From Pseudobacillus wudalianchiensis (GTDB lineage: Bacteria > Bacillota > Bacilli > Bacillales > Domibacillaceae): a stretch of DNA of 64,000 bases. The position numbers and the translations under genes were made by a program. The notes beneath the pieces were generated by a model that did not search any database, was not told the origin of the DNA, and was given only the letters and a program-made list of their open reading frames with translations. The DNA lies in NCBI RefSeq assembly GCF_001685015.1, contig NZ_MAYT01000001.1, positions 387,227 through 451,226 on the forward strand. Direction: 5' to 3'. This document shows, piece after piece, positions 7,380-16,896 of this stretch; positions within the stretch are counted from its first letter, which is position 1; each line of letters opens with the position of its first letter.

Positions 7380-9677
7380 ATGCGCGGAAAATACATTTAT
7401 CTGGCAGTCGGCACGCTGACAGGTTTGTTGTGGGCGCTTCCTGTTTTGGGAAGTATCCGCTTCTTGCTGACTGTGGCTGCTTTCTTTTTCATCATCAAAC
7501 TGGATGAGAAAGGAAAGGTGGCTTTTTTTAGTTGTGCCGCCATGGGTTTTTTAGCTGGCCATTTTGCGGAAGACCGGAACGTAACGGCTTTTACCGGGAA
7601 GGAAGACAAGTGGTCTGTCTCCTTTTCTGATGAGATGGTGGTCGACGGCGACCTCTTGAAAGCAACAGTAACGGCAGACAATAATGAGAAGCTACGTCTC
7701 CTTTACCGGCTGTCCTCTTCTGAAGAAGGAGACGAGCTGCAGAGAGAATTAGTCCCTGGTACCCTCTGTTACGTGGCAGGCACACTTGAAGAGCCAGAAG
7801 GAAAAAGAAATCGTTATGGGTTTGATTATCGATCCTTTCTCAAAAATCAGCATATTTTTTGGCAGTTAAAGGTGGATCGCTTTGCTTTATCTTCTTGTAT
7901 CCAAAAAGAAAAAAGCGTAAAAGAACATATTTTCCACTGGCGTGTAAAGGGAATTAATCACTTAAAAACGGTTTTTCCGGAGAACTTGCAGCCGGTTGGA
8001 GCCGCTTTATTATTTGGCGACCGTTCTTTAACAGAAGAAGATGTGACGAAGGCGTATCAGCGTCTTGGGGTCATTCATTTACTGGCTATTTCCGGTCTTC
8101 ACGTTAGCTTAATTACATCTCTTGTTTACTATGCCATGATACGAATCGGGATAGTGAAAGAAACAGCGCAGATGATCTTGCTTGCTGCCCTTCCGATTTA
8201 CGCCCTTTTAGCTGGTGGGTCTCCTCCTGTTGTGAGAGCCGTATTAATGACGGTCTTAGTCTTGTTATCTGTTCGCTTTTACCATCGATTTACAGCTCTG
8301 GATGCCCTTGCTCTAAGCTTTATGGCCGTTGTGTTTCTGGACCCCTACTTTATTTATCAAGCAGGATTTCAGCTTTCTTATCTTATTAGTTTTTCTCTCC
8401 TTCTCTCCTCTAAGTTCATCTTATCTTTTCCTGTCTCTTTTTTAGGGAAAATGTTTGCGATTACCTCTGTTTCTCAAGCGGCGGGTTTGCCGGTGCTGAT
8501 GTATCATTTTTATGAGGTCTCCCTTTATTCTTTTATTGCCAACTTATTTTTTGTTCCCTTTTATTCGTTTCTTGTGCTTCCATCCCTTCTCATTATCTAT
8601 TTCTTGAGCTTTACACTAAAATCGGCTGTGATCTTCTTAGAACCGCTTCGTTTTCTGCTTGAGCAAGTAGACCAGGCAGCAATAAAAGTGAGTGAATGGC
8701 CGGGTGCGGTGATCGTTACAGGCCAGCCAAATGATGTTTTGTTGGCCATTATTTGTCTTTTAAGCACAGTTGTCTTTTTTCAGTGGGAAAAAACACAGGA
8801 TTGGAAACGGATCAGCGTTCTGTTGCTTGTTATGATTGGCATGCCTGTTACCGTGCACACTTATTCAATTAAGGGAGAAGTCTCCTTTATTGATGTCGGG
8901 CAGGGAGACGCCATTCTCATTACTCTTCCGTTTAATAAAGGAAATTATTTGATTGACACAGGAGGCTTACTGCCATTTCAAAAAGAAGAATGGCAAAAAA
9001 AGAAAAAGGACTTTTCGATCGGTGAACATATTTTGCTTCCTTACTTGAAAGGAAGAGGCATTACCCGCATTGATAAATTGTTTCTTACGCATAGTGATTA
9101 TGACCATATCGGAGCAGCAGAGGAGTTATTCGGTCAAATCACTATCAAAGAGATGATTATCAGTCCAGGGGCAGAAGCCAAACCTGTTATGCGCGAGACG
9201 ATTGAACAGGCTGCTATGCATAAAATACCTGTGCGCTACGGAAAATACATGGAAAGCTGGCAGGAGGGAGAAGCTTACTTTCAAATTGTATCACCTGCAG
9301 ATGAGCACTATGAAGGAAACGATGATTCACTTGTCATTTACGCATTATTAGGAGGAAAGAAATGGTTGTTTACAGGAGACTTGGAGGCGGAGGGAGAAAA
9401 GCGCCTTGTGGAGCACTTTTCTATGGACATCGATGTGTTGAAAGTAGGCCATCATGGCAGCCGCTCTTCAACAACAGAACCTTTTATGTCGAAGACGACA
9501 CCAGAAACCGCCATTATATCTCTTGGAAAAAACAATCGGTACAGTCATCCTCATAAAGAAGTGGTAGACCGTCTCCAACAGCATGGTGCCGCCATTTGGC
9601 GGACAGATCTGCATGGAGAAATTGTATACACGTATAAAGAAGGTAAAACAGGCACATTTTCGGTCGTGCGTCCGTAA
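7380..9677 (+). CDS. comEC: Competence DNA channel protein ComEC
   Basis: Polytopic membrane protein of 765 residues that forms the channel for single-stranded DNA uptake. Order of domains: two N-terminal transmembrane helices, a DUF4131 OB-like region (about 50-150), the Competence domain with many helices (about 200-470), and a C-terminal metallo-beta-lactamase-like domain. The last has VGQGDAIL, HSDYDHIGA (HxDxDH-type metal motif) and VGHHGSRSS, consistent with a nuclease that degrades the non-transported strand. It follows comEB by 20 bases in the comE operon. Confidence 0.95.
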   Translation: MRGKYIYLAVGTLTGLLWALPVLGSIRFLLTVAAFFFIIKLDEKGKVAFFSCAAMGFLAGHFAEDRNVTAFTGKEDKWSVSFSDEMVVDGDLLKATVTADNNEKLRLLYRLSSSEEGDELQRELVPGTLCYVAGTLEEPEGKRNRYGFDYRSFLKNQHIFWQLKVDRFALSSCIQKEKSVKEHIFHWRVKGINHLKTVFPENLQPVGAALLFGDRSLTEEDVTKAYQRLGVIHLLAISGLHVSLITSLVYYAMIRIGIVKETAQMILLAALPIYALLAGGSPPVVRAVLMTVLVLLSVRFYHRFTALDALALSFMAVVFLDPYFIYQAGFQLSYLISFSLLLSSKFILSFPVSFLGKMFAITSVSQAAGLPVLMYHFYEVSLYSFIANLFFVPFYSFLVLPSLLIIYFLSFTLKSAVIFLEPLRFLLEQVDQAAIKVSEWPGAVIVTGQPNDVLLAIICLLSTVVFFQWEKTQDWKRISVLLLVMIGMPVTVHTYSIKGEVSFIDVGQGDAILITLPFNKGNYLIDTGGLLPFQKEEWQKKKKDFSIGEHILLPYLKGRGITRIDKLFLTHSDYDHIGAAEELFGQITIKEMIISPGAEAKPVMRETIEQAAMHKIPVRYGKYMESWQEGEAYFQIVSPADEHYEGNDDSLVIYALLGGKKWLFTGDLEAEGEKRLVEHFSMDIDVLKVGHHGSRSSTTEPFMSKTTPETAIISLGKNNRYSHPHKEVVDRLQQHGAAIWRTDLHGEIVYTYKEGKTGTFSVVRP

Positions 9678-9740
9678 AATAAAGAAACTAAACGAACAGG
9701 ACGTTGTCTGCTCCCCGGAAGTGTAGAAGATCCTAAAAAG

Positions 9741-9768
9741 AAAAAAGCCCGTCTATTGTCGGGCTTTT
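9741..9768. terminator. Bidirectional terminator between comEC and yqzM
   Basis: AAAAGCCCG (9743-9751) pairs with CGGGCTTTT (9760-9768) around an 8-base loop, with A-rich and T-rich flanks. It can end comEC on the plus strand and yqzM on the minus strand. Confidence 0.85.
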
Positions 9769-9775
9769 GCGGCAG

Positions 9776-9907
9776 TTATCCAATGAATTTGATAACCTGT
9801 GCGATAATAAAGATGATGGCAAAAAACGCGAAAGAAACACCAAAAGCAACGCCAGAGTCTATTGCGTCATTACGTTTTGATTGGACATTTTTTTCAAATT
9901 CGTTCAC
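9776..9907 (-). CDS. yqzM: Small membrane protein YqzM
   Basis: A 43-residue protein. It begins MNEFEKNVQSKRNDAIDSG, then a single hydrophobic helix of about 20 residues rich in Phe, Ile and Val, ending in KFIG. It matches the small YqzM protein found at this position in B. subtilis. The start is a GTG at 9907-9905 with GGAGGGG 5 bases upstream, which makes it convincing despite its size. Its function is unknown. It is transcribed opposite to comEC and holA. Confidence 0.85.
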   Translation of the reverse strand: MNEFEKNVQSKRNDAIDSGVAFGVSFAFFAIIFIIAQVIKFIG

Positions 9908-10191
9908 AACTACCCCTCCTATTTCATCTATAGTATAGACGAACCGTTATAAAAAATCCAGACTGTCCTTGCTAATTCCTACATTGACAAGAGTTAACTG
10001 CAATAAGTTTCACAAATTCGGTGAAAATACAAGTAAGATGATCACCGTCTGCAAAGCTGTTTCCCGGGGCAGCGTTGCCGGCGTTTATATAGATCACGGG
10101 GGGAACTTTTCCGAAAGTTTCCCCTTGTCAAATGGGAATTGCTTTTTTAACATGAGAGTATCATACATGAAAATGGAGAGAAAAGCCATTG

Positions 10192-11220
10192 ATGCCCATT
10201 TGGAAAAAAATAGAGCAAAAGCAATTTTCACCGATTTATTTGTTGTACGGAACAGAAGCATTTGTAATTAATGAAACAAAACAAAGACTTATTCAATCTG
10301 TCTTGACGGAAGAGGAAATGGACTTTAATTTTTCTTCTTATGACTTAGAAGACATTCCTGTGGAAGCAGCACTTGAAGAGGCAGAAACCTTGCCTTTCAT
10401 GGGGGACAAAAAACTGGTGATCTTACAAAATCCAGTGTTTTTAACAGCTGAACGTTCAAAGGATAAAGTAGAGCATAATGTAAAAAAGCTTGAAGAATAC
10501 ATAGCTAATCCTGCTCCTTATACGATAGTCGTCTTTTCGGCTCCTTATGAAAAATTAGATGAACGTAAAAAAATTACCAAGCTGCTAAAGAAAAACGCGG
10601 AAGTTATGGAAGCTAATAAGCTAAATGAAAAAGAGTTGAAAGCGTGGATTCGTACCCGTGCTGCTGCCAACCAAGCACAAATAGAAGAAGAGGCCATCGA
10701 CCATCTTCTAGCTATCGCGGGAACAAATTTGATGATGCTTGCTTCCGAATTAGATAAATTATCATTGTACGCCTCTGGGGAACAGCCCATTACGGTGGAA
10801 GTCGTTGATCAATTGACGGCCCGCTCTTTGGAACAAGATATTTTTGCTTTGGTTGATAAAGTAGTAACAGGGAAAGTGGAAAAAGCTTTTCGAATTTACT
10901 ATGATTTACTCAAGTTAAATGAAGAACCGATTAAAATCCTAGCCGTGATTGCCAATCAGTTCCGTTTGATTTACCAGACAAAGGAGCTAGCGCGAAAAGG
11001 GTACGGCCAGCAGCAAATAGCCGGCTTTTTAAAGGTGCATCCGTTTCGGGTAAAGCTTGCTGCCGGCCAGGCTAGAAGCTTTTCGGATGAACAGCTTGCA
11101 GCCATTATGATGATGCTTGCTGATAGCGATCTGCAAATGAAAACGAGCGGCATGGCTAAATCACTGATTGCCGAAATGTTTTTATTCAAACTACAAAGCT
11201 TAATGCAGAAAACAGGATAA
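10192..11220 (+). CDS. holA: DNA polymerase III delta subunit
   Basis: Clamp-loader delta subunit (YqeN in B. subtilis), 342 residues, which opens the beta clamp for loading. Recognisable family segments are IYLLYGTEAF near the start, LPFMGDKKLVILQNP, APYEKLDERKK and the C-terminal NEEPIKILAVIANQFRLI. An in-frame TTG lies at 10189 next to the ATG at 10192; GGAGAG at 10175-10180 could serve either. The 284-base gap upstream holds an imperfect G-rich/C-rich hairpin (about 10097-10124) and nothing else I recognise. Confidence 0.93.
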   Translation: MPIWKKIEQKQFSPIYLLYGTEAFVINETKQRLIQSVLTEEEMDFNFSSYDLEDIPVEAALEEAETLPFMGDKKLVILQNPVFLTAERSKDKVEHNVKKLEEYIANPAPYTIVVFSAPYEKLDERKKITKLLKKNAEVMEANKLNEKELKAWIRTRAAANQAQIEEEAIDHLLAIAGTNLMMLASELDKLSLYASGEQPITVEVVDQLTARSLEQDIFALVDKVVTGKVEKAFRIYYDLLKLNEEPIKILAVIANQFRLIYQTKELARKGYGQQQIAGFLKVHPFRVKLAAGQARSFSDEQLAAIMMMLADSDLQMKTSGMAKSLIAEMFLFKLQSLMQKTG

Positions 11221-11284
11221 GAGTATAACGAGAAGAAGGCTCTAGTAAGATGCAAACAGAAATGTCGCGGCCTTTTCATAAAAT

Positions 11285-11318
11285 AAAAAATCCTTCAAGA
11301 TGACTTGAAGGATTTTTT
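11285..11318. terminator. Bidirectional terminator between holA and rpsT
   Basis: A perfect 15-bp stem, AAAAAATCCTTCAAG (11285-11299) with its complement (11304-11318), around the 4-base loop ATGA. It serves the converging holA and rpsT genes. Confidence 0.92.
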
Positions 11319-11339
11319 ATTTAGCGAAACGATCGTTTA

Positions 11340-11594
11340 TTACGCGTTAAGCTTTTTGAGTAAACGAGACTTTTTACGGTCTGCAGCGTTTTTATGGATT
11401 AAACCTTTAGCGGCAGCTTTATCAAGGCTTCTTGCTGCTTGAGCAAAAAGATCTTTTGCGTTTTCGTCATTGTTAGCAACTGCTGCTTCGTATTTCTTTA
11501 CAGCTGTACGCATAGCAGATTTTTGTTGGTTGTTGCGTTCTGTACGATCTTGGATCGTTTTTGTGCGTTTAATAGCAGATTTAATATTTGGCAT
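11340..11594 (-). CDS. rpsT: 30S ribosomal protein S20
   Basis: Small basic protein of 84 residues starting [13 protein letters not shown], the S20 hallmark, with a helical Lys/Ala-rich body. An in-frame GTG lies 9 bases upstream (11603), but AGGAGGTGACCGG immediately precedes the ATG at 11594, which is the family start. S20 binds 16S rRNA early in 30S assembly. It is monocistronic and oriented opposite to both neighbours. Confidence 0.96.
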   Translation of the reverse strand: MPNIKSAIKRTKTIQDRTERNNQQKSAMRTAVKKYEAAVANNDENAKDLFAQAARSLDKAAAKGLIHKNAADRKKSRLLKKLNA

Positions 11595-11724
11595 TCCGGT
11601 CACCTCCTAAAAGCGATCGAGATTCTATCTTTTACTCGACTTCCATTTTTCCTTATAAGAACAAAAGTTATTCTATCAAACAGAAGGTGAGATTGCAATA
11701 GTTACATTTGCAATTTGTGTCAAG

Positions 11725-11754
11725 GAATGAACTTTTACACAGTCGGGCAGACTA
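11725..11754 (+). promoter_or_regulatory. Forespore sigma-G-like promoter of gpr
   Basis: GAATG (11725-11729), an 18-base spacer, then CAGACTA (11748-11754). This fits the sigma-G consensus GMATR-N18-CATWMTA with one mismatch. It lies 34 bases upstream of the gpr start. gpr is a known sigma-F/sigma-G target in B. subtilis. Confidence 0.75.
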
Positions 11755-11787
11755 AAAATAAAAGTTCATTTAAAAGGGTGAAAATAA

Positions 11788-12891
11788 ATGAAAGAATCAT
11801 CAATTGATTTAAGCCAATATGCGGTAAGAACAGATTTAGCAGTAGAAGCGAAAACACTTGCTGAGGAACGACAGGGGCAAGGACGAAGAGTAACAGGTGT
11901 CTTAACAGAGGAACGAACAATCGATGACATTACCATTACCTCTGTCACGATTGATGAAGAGGGGGCAAAAGCGACAGGAAAGAAAGCAGGCTTATATTTA
12001 ACGGTCGAATCTCAAGGAATCCGTACCCATGATACGAGTCATCAGCACGAAATGGAAAAGGTGCTGGCGAGTGAATTCAGTGCTTTTTTAAAAAAGAAAG
12101 GCATTGGCGAGAATGCCAGCTGTCTCGTCGTAGGCCTTGGAAATGAGGATGTCACCCCTGATGCGCTTGGTCCGCTTGTATGTGGAGAAATCATGGTAAC
12201 GAGGCATCTATTTGAGTTGCAGCCAGAACAAGTCGACGAAGGCTATCGGCCAGTTAGTTCTCTTATTCCAGGGGTCATGGGAACGACAGGAATTGAAACG
12301 AGCGACATTGTCTTTGGGGTAGTAGAAAAAACAAAGCCGGATTTTTTAGTCGTAATTGATGCTCTTGCTTCACGATCGATCGAGCGGGTGAACGCTACCG
12401 TGCAAATTGCAGATACGGGCATTCAGCCAGGAGCGGGCGTAGGGAATAAAAGAAAAGAAATTAGCGAAGAAACTCTTGGTATTCCGGTCATTGCGATCGG
12501 TGTGCCTACCGTTGTAGATGCTGTTTCAATTACAAGCGACACGATTGACTTTATCTTGAAGCACTTAGGAAAAGAAATTCAAGAAGGGGATCGGCCTTCT
12601 GGAGCGCTTGCCCCTGCTGGTTTCGCTTTTGGGAGAAGCAAACTAACCGAACAGCATATGCCTGATGAAGAAAAACGCCGGTCTTTCCTTGGGATGATCG
12701 GAACCCTGCCTGATAATGAAAAGCGGCAGCTTATTCGTGAAGTGCTCTCTCCGCTAGGGCACAATTTAATGGTTACACCAAAAGAAGTAGATCTTTTTAT
12801 TAAGGATACCGCTAATTTATTAGCCAACAGTTTAAATGCTGCTTTGCATTCGGCAGTTGATCAAGAGAATGCTGGTTTCTTTACAAAATAA
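11788..12891 (+). CDS. gpr: Germination protease Gpr
   Basis: Aspartic-type endopeptidase that degrades small acid-soluble spore proteins during germination. The 367-residue protein begins with a propeptide-like segment ([21 protein letters not shown]); the family is made as a zymogen that cleaves itself after about 15 residues within a sequence like TDLAVE. Conserved segments include [14 protein letters not shown] and VIDALASRS. The ATG follows AAAAGGGTG. Transcription is probably from the sigma-G-like promoter upstream. spoIIP follows after 200 bases that hold no recognisable feature. Confidence 0.95.
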   Translation: MKESSIDLSQYAVRTDLAVEAKTLAEERQGQGRRVTGVLTEERTIDDITITSVTIDEEGAKATGKKAGLYLTVESQGIRTHDTSHQHEMEKVLASEFSAFLKKKGIGENASCLVVGLGNEDVTPDALGPLVCGEIMVTRHLFELQPEQVDEGYRPVSSLIPGVMGTTGIETSDIVFGVVEKTKPDFLVVIDALASRSIERVNATVQIADTGIQPGAGVGNKRKEISEETLGIPVIAIGVPTVVDAVSITSDTIDFILKHLGKEIQEGDRPSGALAPAGFAFGRSKLTEQHMPDEEKRRSFLGMIGTLPDNEKRQLIREVLSPLGHNLMVTPKEVDLFIKDTANLLANSLNAALHSAVDQENAGFFTK

Positions 12892-13091
12892 GTATAGCTG
12901 GGGACTGCTCCTTTTTGCGATAAGTCAACATCGAATTGCTTTGGCTCATTATGTTTTCTTTATTTCATGCGAAGCCGTTAAGTCCATACACCGCTGAACA
13001 AGTGCCTTCCGCTTTTCCTTCATAAAATTTGTTCTGCTTTTTCTATTAAGGTCATACGATAGTACAAGACTTTTCTAGAAAGGGTGGAGCA

Positions 13092-14270
13092 ATGAAGGAG
13101 AACCAGCCGTATGACCTCTTTACAATTAATTTGTCGACGATCTTAAAGGGAATGATGATTTTTACAATTTCTCTCCTTACGCTTTTTTCTGTTGCCGGGT
13201 TGTTAACGTCTCTTACGTACAATTATCGGATTTCTTCTCATTCCGTTAATGAGGCGGCTGAAAATGTATCTGGCGGTGCACTTTATTATTTATATACGAT
13301 GGAAAATAAATTATTTGCGTCGCATGCACCTGAAGACGCCCGGCCGCCATCATTAAGTGAATTAGCGTTTCGTTATGCAACAAATGTGCGCTTTCAAGAT
13401 CCACGCAGCTTTTTAGGAAGAGAAGTTCCTGGCTTCTCTATTTACGATGGGGAGATATTAGTGGCCGGTGAAGGAACGGATTATACGAATATGCCGATTG
13501 AATCAGAGCCTCCAAATGAAGCTCTGGATCAGAAAAACGACGTAGCCGTAAAACCTACAAAAGAGATTCCAAAAGAGAAAGACAGCCCGCCGCCTTCTTT
13601 AACGACCAATGGGAAAAAGAGGGTATATTTATACTTTACGCATACGAGAGAGTCTTACCTGCCGTATTTACAAGGTGTTTCCTCGGCAGATTCTGCTCAC
13701 CATTCTGCCTTAAATGTCACAAAGGTCGGAGAGATGGTACAAGCTGCATTAGAAGCTAAAGGGATTGGAGCAACAGTAGACAAAACAGACATTGTCGCGA
13801 AGCTTAATCAATCGGGAAGAAAATATAGCCAAGCGTATCAAGAGTCGCGTGCCGTTGTAGCTTCTGCGCAATCGGGTAACCATGATTTGCAATATTTTAT
13901 CGATATTCATCGTGATTCACAGCGTAAGAAAGTGACGACCGCTACGATTAATGGAGAGAGCTATGCAAAGCTTGTGTTTGTCGTTGGGGCGGAACATGCG
14001 AATTATGAAAAGAATGTAAAGCTGGCAACGGAGTGGCATAAGTTATTAGAGAAAAAGTATAAAGGATTGTCTAGAGGAGTTATTTTAAAACAAGGGAAAA
14101 ACACAAATGGTAAATTTAATCAAGATTTATCGGATAAAGCGATGCTCATTGAATTTGGCGGAGTAGATAATACATTCGAAGAACTGAATCGAACAGCAGA
14201 GGCATTTGCCGATGTCTTTGCCGATTATTACTGGCAGGCTGAAGCCGTACACGCAAAGGGAGAGCAGTAA
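13092..14270 (+). CDS. spoIIP: Stage II sporulation protein P
   Basis: Peptidoglycan amidase/endopeptidase that, with SpoIID and SpoIIM, thins septal peptidoglycan and drives engulfment. The 392-residue protein has an N-terminal transmembrane anchor (about residues 18-40), a variable linker rich in Pro, Glu and Lys (about 140-180) and a C-terminal SpoIIP domain. The latter carries YFIDIHRD and LIEFGG, which supply likely metal-binding His and Glu. A sigma-E-like -10 box, CATACGAT at 13053-13060, lies upstream but without a convincing -35. The ATG follows AAAGGGTGGAG. Confidence 0.93.
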   Translation: MKENQPYDLFTINLSTILKGMMIFTISLLTLFSVAGLLTSLTYNYRISSHSVNEAAENVSGGALYYLYTMENKLFASHAPEDARPPSLSELAFRYATNVRFQDPRSFLGREVPGFSIYDGEILVAGEGTDYTNMPIESEPPNEALDQKNDVAVKPTKEIPKEKDSPPPSLTTNGKKRVYLYFTHTRESYLPYLQGVSSADSAHHSALNVTKVGEMVQAALEAKGIGATVDKTDIVAKLNQSGRKYSQAYQESRAVVASAQSGNHDLQYFIDIHRDSQRKKVTTATINGESYAKLVFVVGAEHANYEKNVKLATEWHKLLEKKYKGLSRGVILKQGKNTNGKFNQDLSDKAMLIEFGGVDNTFEELNRTAEAFADVFADYYWQAEAVHAKGEQ

Positions 14271-14284
14271 GAAAGGGTATTCTC

Positions 14285-14578
14285 ATGAAAACTTTTCTAC
14301 TTAAAACATTCTTTGTTATTTCTGTTTTTTTTATTGGCATGTTGATCGGCTCCCTTCATAGTAGAAGCTGGCAGGAGTCAACTCCCTATACACGGGAAAT
14401 TTCAGACAAGAAAGAAGAAGCCGATTTTTCTCTATTTCCAAAAGATGAAGCAGAAGTTGATTTGCATATAAAAAAAGAAAGGCTAGAGAAAGAGGAAACG
14501 GTGAACGTATTCTCAAAGGCCGGACAATCTTTAGCTGATGCGGTAACATTTGCTGCTAGATCATTATTTGATCAGTAG
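14285..14578 (+). CDS. yqxA: YqxA family small membrane protein (DUF3679)
   Basis: 97-residue protein with one N-terminal transmembrane helix (about residues 8-27) and a charged Lys/Glu-rich tail. It occupies the place of B. subtilis yqxA directly after spoIIP, 14 bases downstream and with a ribosome site (AAGAAAGGG), so it is probably co-transcribed in the mother cell. Its function is unknown. It is followed by a terminator. Confidence 0.75.
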   Translation: MKTFLLKTFFVISVFFIGMLIGSLHSRSWQESTPYTREISDKKEEADFSLFPKDEAEVDLHIKKERLEKEETVNVFSKAGQSLADAVTFAARSLFDQ

Positions 14579-14655
14579 AGAGCCATCCGTTGGTTTAGTT
14601 TACTCTTAAACATTTGCTTTCTTTAAAGTCGCACCCTGTCCAACAAATCAATCTT

Positions 14656-14697
14656 AACCCGCTGCTTGTATGATCTCGCAGCGGGTTTCTTGTTTTA
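14656..14697 (+). terminator. Terminator after spoIIP-yqxA
   Basis: AACCCGCTGC (14656-14665) pairs perfectly with GCAGCGGGTT (14678-14687) around a 12-base loop, followed by a T-rich tail. Confidence 0.85.
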
Positions 14698-14737
14698 TGG
14701 CTTTGTCGAAGGAGAATGTTGTTTTTTAATAGTTGAT

Positions 14738-14790
14738 TAGAGCGGAAAGCGTCCGCCTGAGGCGGAAATATGCAACCACGTATAACAAAG
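14738..14790. repeat. Short intergenic palindromic element
   Basis: In the 406-base gap between yqxA and lepA. GAGCGGAAAGCGTCCGCC is followed by TGA and then GGCGGAAA, with a perfect TCCGCC/GGCGGA hairpin. It resembles dispersed intergenic elements of Bacillus genomes. No second full copy was seen in this window. The rest of the gap contains the upstream terminator and presumably the lepA promoter, which I could not place. Confidence 0.4.
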
Positions 14791-14984
14791 CTTATTTTAT
14801 AATCAGAATATCTATTTATTTTCGTCACTTTGATTTGTAAAGAGAGTGTCCTTTTCTCTCCACTCATCTAGTATGATCGTTATGAACTCGTATGCTTCTA
14901 CTTTTGTAAATTGTCAATTGCTTTTCTGGCTGATATAATCAATGCTAGTATACATGCGCCGACTAACAGGAGTGAAGAAAAAAC

Positions 14985-16820
14985 ATGAATAATGAAGAGA
15001 AACAATTAAGACAAGAGCATATCAGGAACTTCTCGATTATTGCTCATATTGACCACGGGAAGTCTACTTTAGCCGACCGGATTTTAGAGTTCACGAATGC
15101 TCTATCTGCCCGTGAAATGAAAAGCCAGCTGCTCGACTCAATGGATCTTGAGCGTGAGCGGGGCATTACGATTAAGTTAAATGCGGTACAATTAAATTAT
15201 AAAGCGAAAAATGGAGAAAATTATATTTTTCATTTAATCGATACGCCAGGGCACGTCGATTTCACGTATGAAGTGTCTCGTAGTCTTGCTGCTTGTGAAG
15301 GAGCGATTCTCGTTGTAGATGCCGCGCAAGGAATTGAGGCGCAAACATTGGCGAACGTTTATCTTGCTTTAGACAACGATTTGGAGATTCTGCCCGTTAT
15401 TAATAAGATTGATTTGCCAGCAGCAGAGCCAGAGCGCGTTCGTCAGGAAGTTGAGGATGTGATCGGCTTAGACGCTTCTGAGGCGGTGCTCGCTTCCGCA
15501 AAAGCAGGCATTGGAATTGAAGAAATTTTAGAGCAAATTGTTGAAAAAGTACCTGCCCCGACAGGTGACCCATCGGCTCCATTAAAGGCGCTTATTTTTG
15601 ACTCTTTGTATGACGCTTATCGCGGCGTTGTTGCTTATATCCGTGTTGTAGACGGTTCAGTAAAAGCAGGCGACAAAATTAAAATGATGGCCACTGGCAA
15701 AGAATTTGAGGTCACTGAAGTGGGAGTGTTCACGCCAAAAACAACTGTACGTGACGAACTAACGGTTGGAGACGTTGGCTTCTTGACGGCTGCTATCAAA
15801 AACGTTGGTGACACGCGAGTGGGGGATACGATCACTTCAGCGCATAACCCGGCGGTTGAAGCGCTGCCTGGATATAGAAAGCTGAATCCGATGGTCTATT
15901 GCGGTCTTTATCCAATTGATTCATCAAAGTTTAATGATTTGCGTGAAGCGCTAGAGAAATTAGAATTAAATGACTCATCCTTGCAGTTTGAGCCAGAAAC
16001 GTCACAGGCGCTTGGATTTGGTTTCCGCTGCGGCTTCCTTGGGCTTCTTCATATGGAAATTATCCAAGAACGGATCGAGCGTGAATTTAAAATTGATTTA
16101 ATTACAACAGCTCCGAGTGTTATTTATAAAGTACGGATGACAAATGGCGAAGAGATCAATGTGGACAACCCTTCTAATATGCCAGATCCTCAAAAGATTG
16201 ATGCAGTAGAAGAGCCATATGTAAAAGCGTCTATTATGGTACCAAATGATTACGTTGGTGCAGTGATGGAGCTTTCACAGAATAAGCGTGGTATTTTCAT
16301 TGATATGCAGTATATGGATGAAAATCGAGTAAATGTGATTTATGAAATCCCGCTTTCAGAAATTGTCTATGATTTCTTCGACCAGCTAAAGTCAAGCACG
16401 AAAGGCTATGCCTCTTTTGATTACGAACTGATTGGCTACAAGCCATCTAAGCTCGTGAAAATGGATATTTTGTTGAACGGAGAAAAAGTCGATGCCTTAA
16501 GCTTTATCGTTCACCGCGACTTTGCTTATGATCGCGGCAAGACGATTGTTGAAAAGCTAAAGAGTTTAATTCCAAGACAACAGTTCGAGGTACCAGTACA
16601 AGCTGCAATTGGACAAAAAATTGTAGCAAGATCGACGATTAAATCAATGGGCAAAAACGTTTTAGCTAAGTGTTATGGTGGAGACATTTCCCGGAAAAGA
16701 AAATTGCTTGAAAAGCAAAAAGAAGGTAAAAAGCGGATGAAGCAAGTAGGTTCAGTTGAAGTGCCACAGGAAGCCTTTATGGCCGTCTTGAAGATGGACG
16801 ACGATAATAATAAAAAGTAA
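14985..16820 (+). CDS. lepA: Elongation factor 4 (LepA)
   Basis: Ribosome-associated translational GTPase of 611 residues that acts on stalled or maturing ribosomes. G motifs are AHIDHGKST (G1, about residue 20), the switch I RGITIK, DTPGH (G3) and NKID (G4). The family-specific C-terminal domain with [20 protein letters not shown] is intact. The ATG follows CAGGAGTGA. It is followed by hemW after 76 bases that hold a bulged hairpin (about 16835-16858). Confidence 0.97.
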   Translation: MNNEEKQLRQEHIRNFSIIAHIDHGKSTLADRILEFTNALSAREMKSQLLDSMDLERERGITIKLNAVQLNYKAKNGENYIFHLIDTPGHVDFTYEVSRSLAACEGAILVVDAAQGIEAQTLANVYLALDNDLEILPVINKIDLPAAEPERVRQEVEDVIGLDASEAVLASAKAGIGIEEILEQIVEKVPAPTGDPSAPLKALIFDSLYDAYRGVVAYIRVVDGSVKAGDKIKMMATGKEFEVTEVGVFTPKTTVRDELTVGDVGFLTAAIKNVGDTRVGDTITSAHNPAVEALPGYRKLNPMVYCGLYPIDSSKFNDLREALEKLELNDSSLQFEPETSQALGFGFRCGFLGLLHMEIIQERIEREFKIDLITTAPSVIYKVRMTNGEEINVDNPSNMPDPQKIDAVEEPYVKASIMVPNDYVGAVMELSQNKRGIFIDMQYMDENRVNVIYEIPLSEIVYDFFDQLKSSTKGYASFDYELIGYKPSKLVKMDILLNGEKVDALSFIVHRDFAYDRGKTIVEKLKSLIPRQQFEVPVQAAIGQKIVARSTIKSMGKNVLAKCYGGDISRKRKLLEKQKEGKKRMKQVGSVEVPQEAFMAVLKMDDDNNKK

Positions 16821-16896
16821 ATAAGGAAAGGAGAGAGGGAAAGCGCAGATGCTTCCCCTTTTTCTCGTTATTGAACACACAAAGAGGAGTTTTTAC

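Noticed and set aside
9969-10271. 100-residue open frame upstream of holA
   Set aside because: It runs into the holA start in another frame, has no ribosome site and low protein likeness.
13053-13060. CATACGAT as a sigma-E promoter of spoIIP
   Set aside because: The -10 is acceptable but no -35 box is present at 13-15 bases; kept only as a remark in the spoIIP entry.
14738-14790. Transposon end
   Set aside because: Only a short palindrome with no transposase gene or matching far end nearby.
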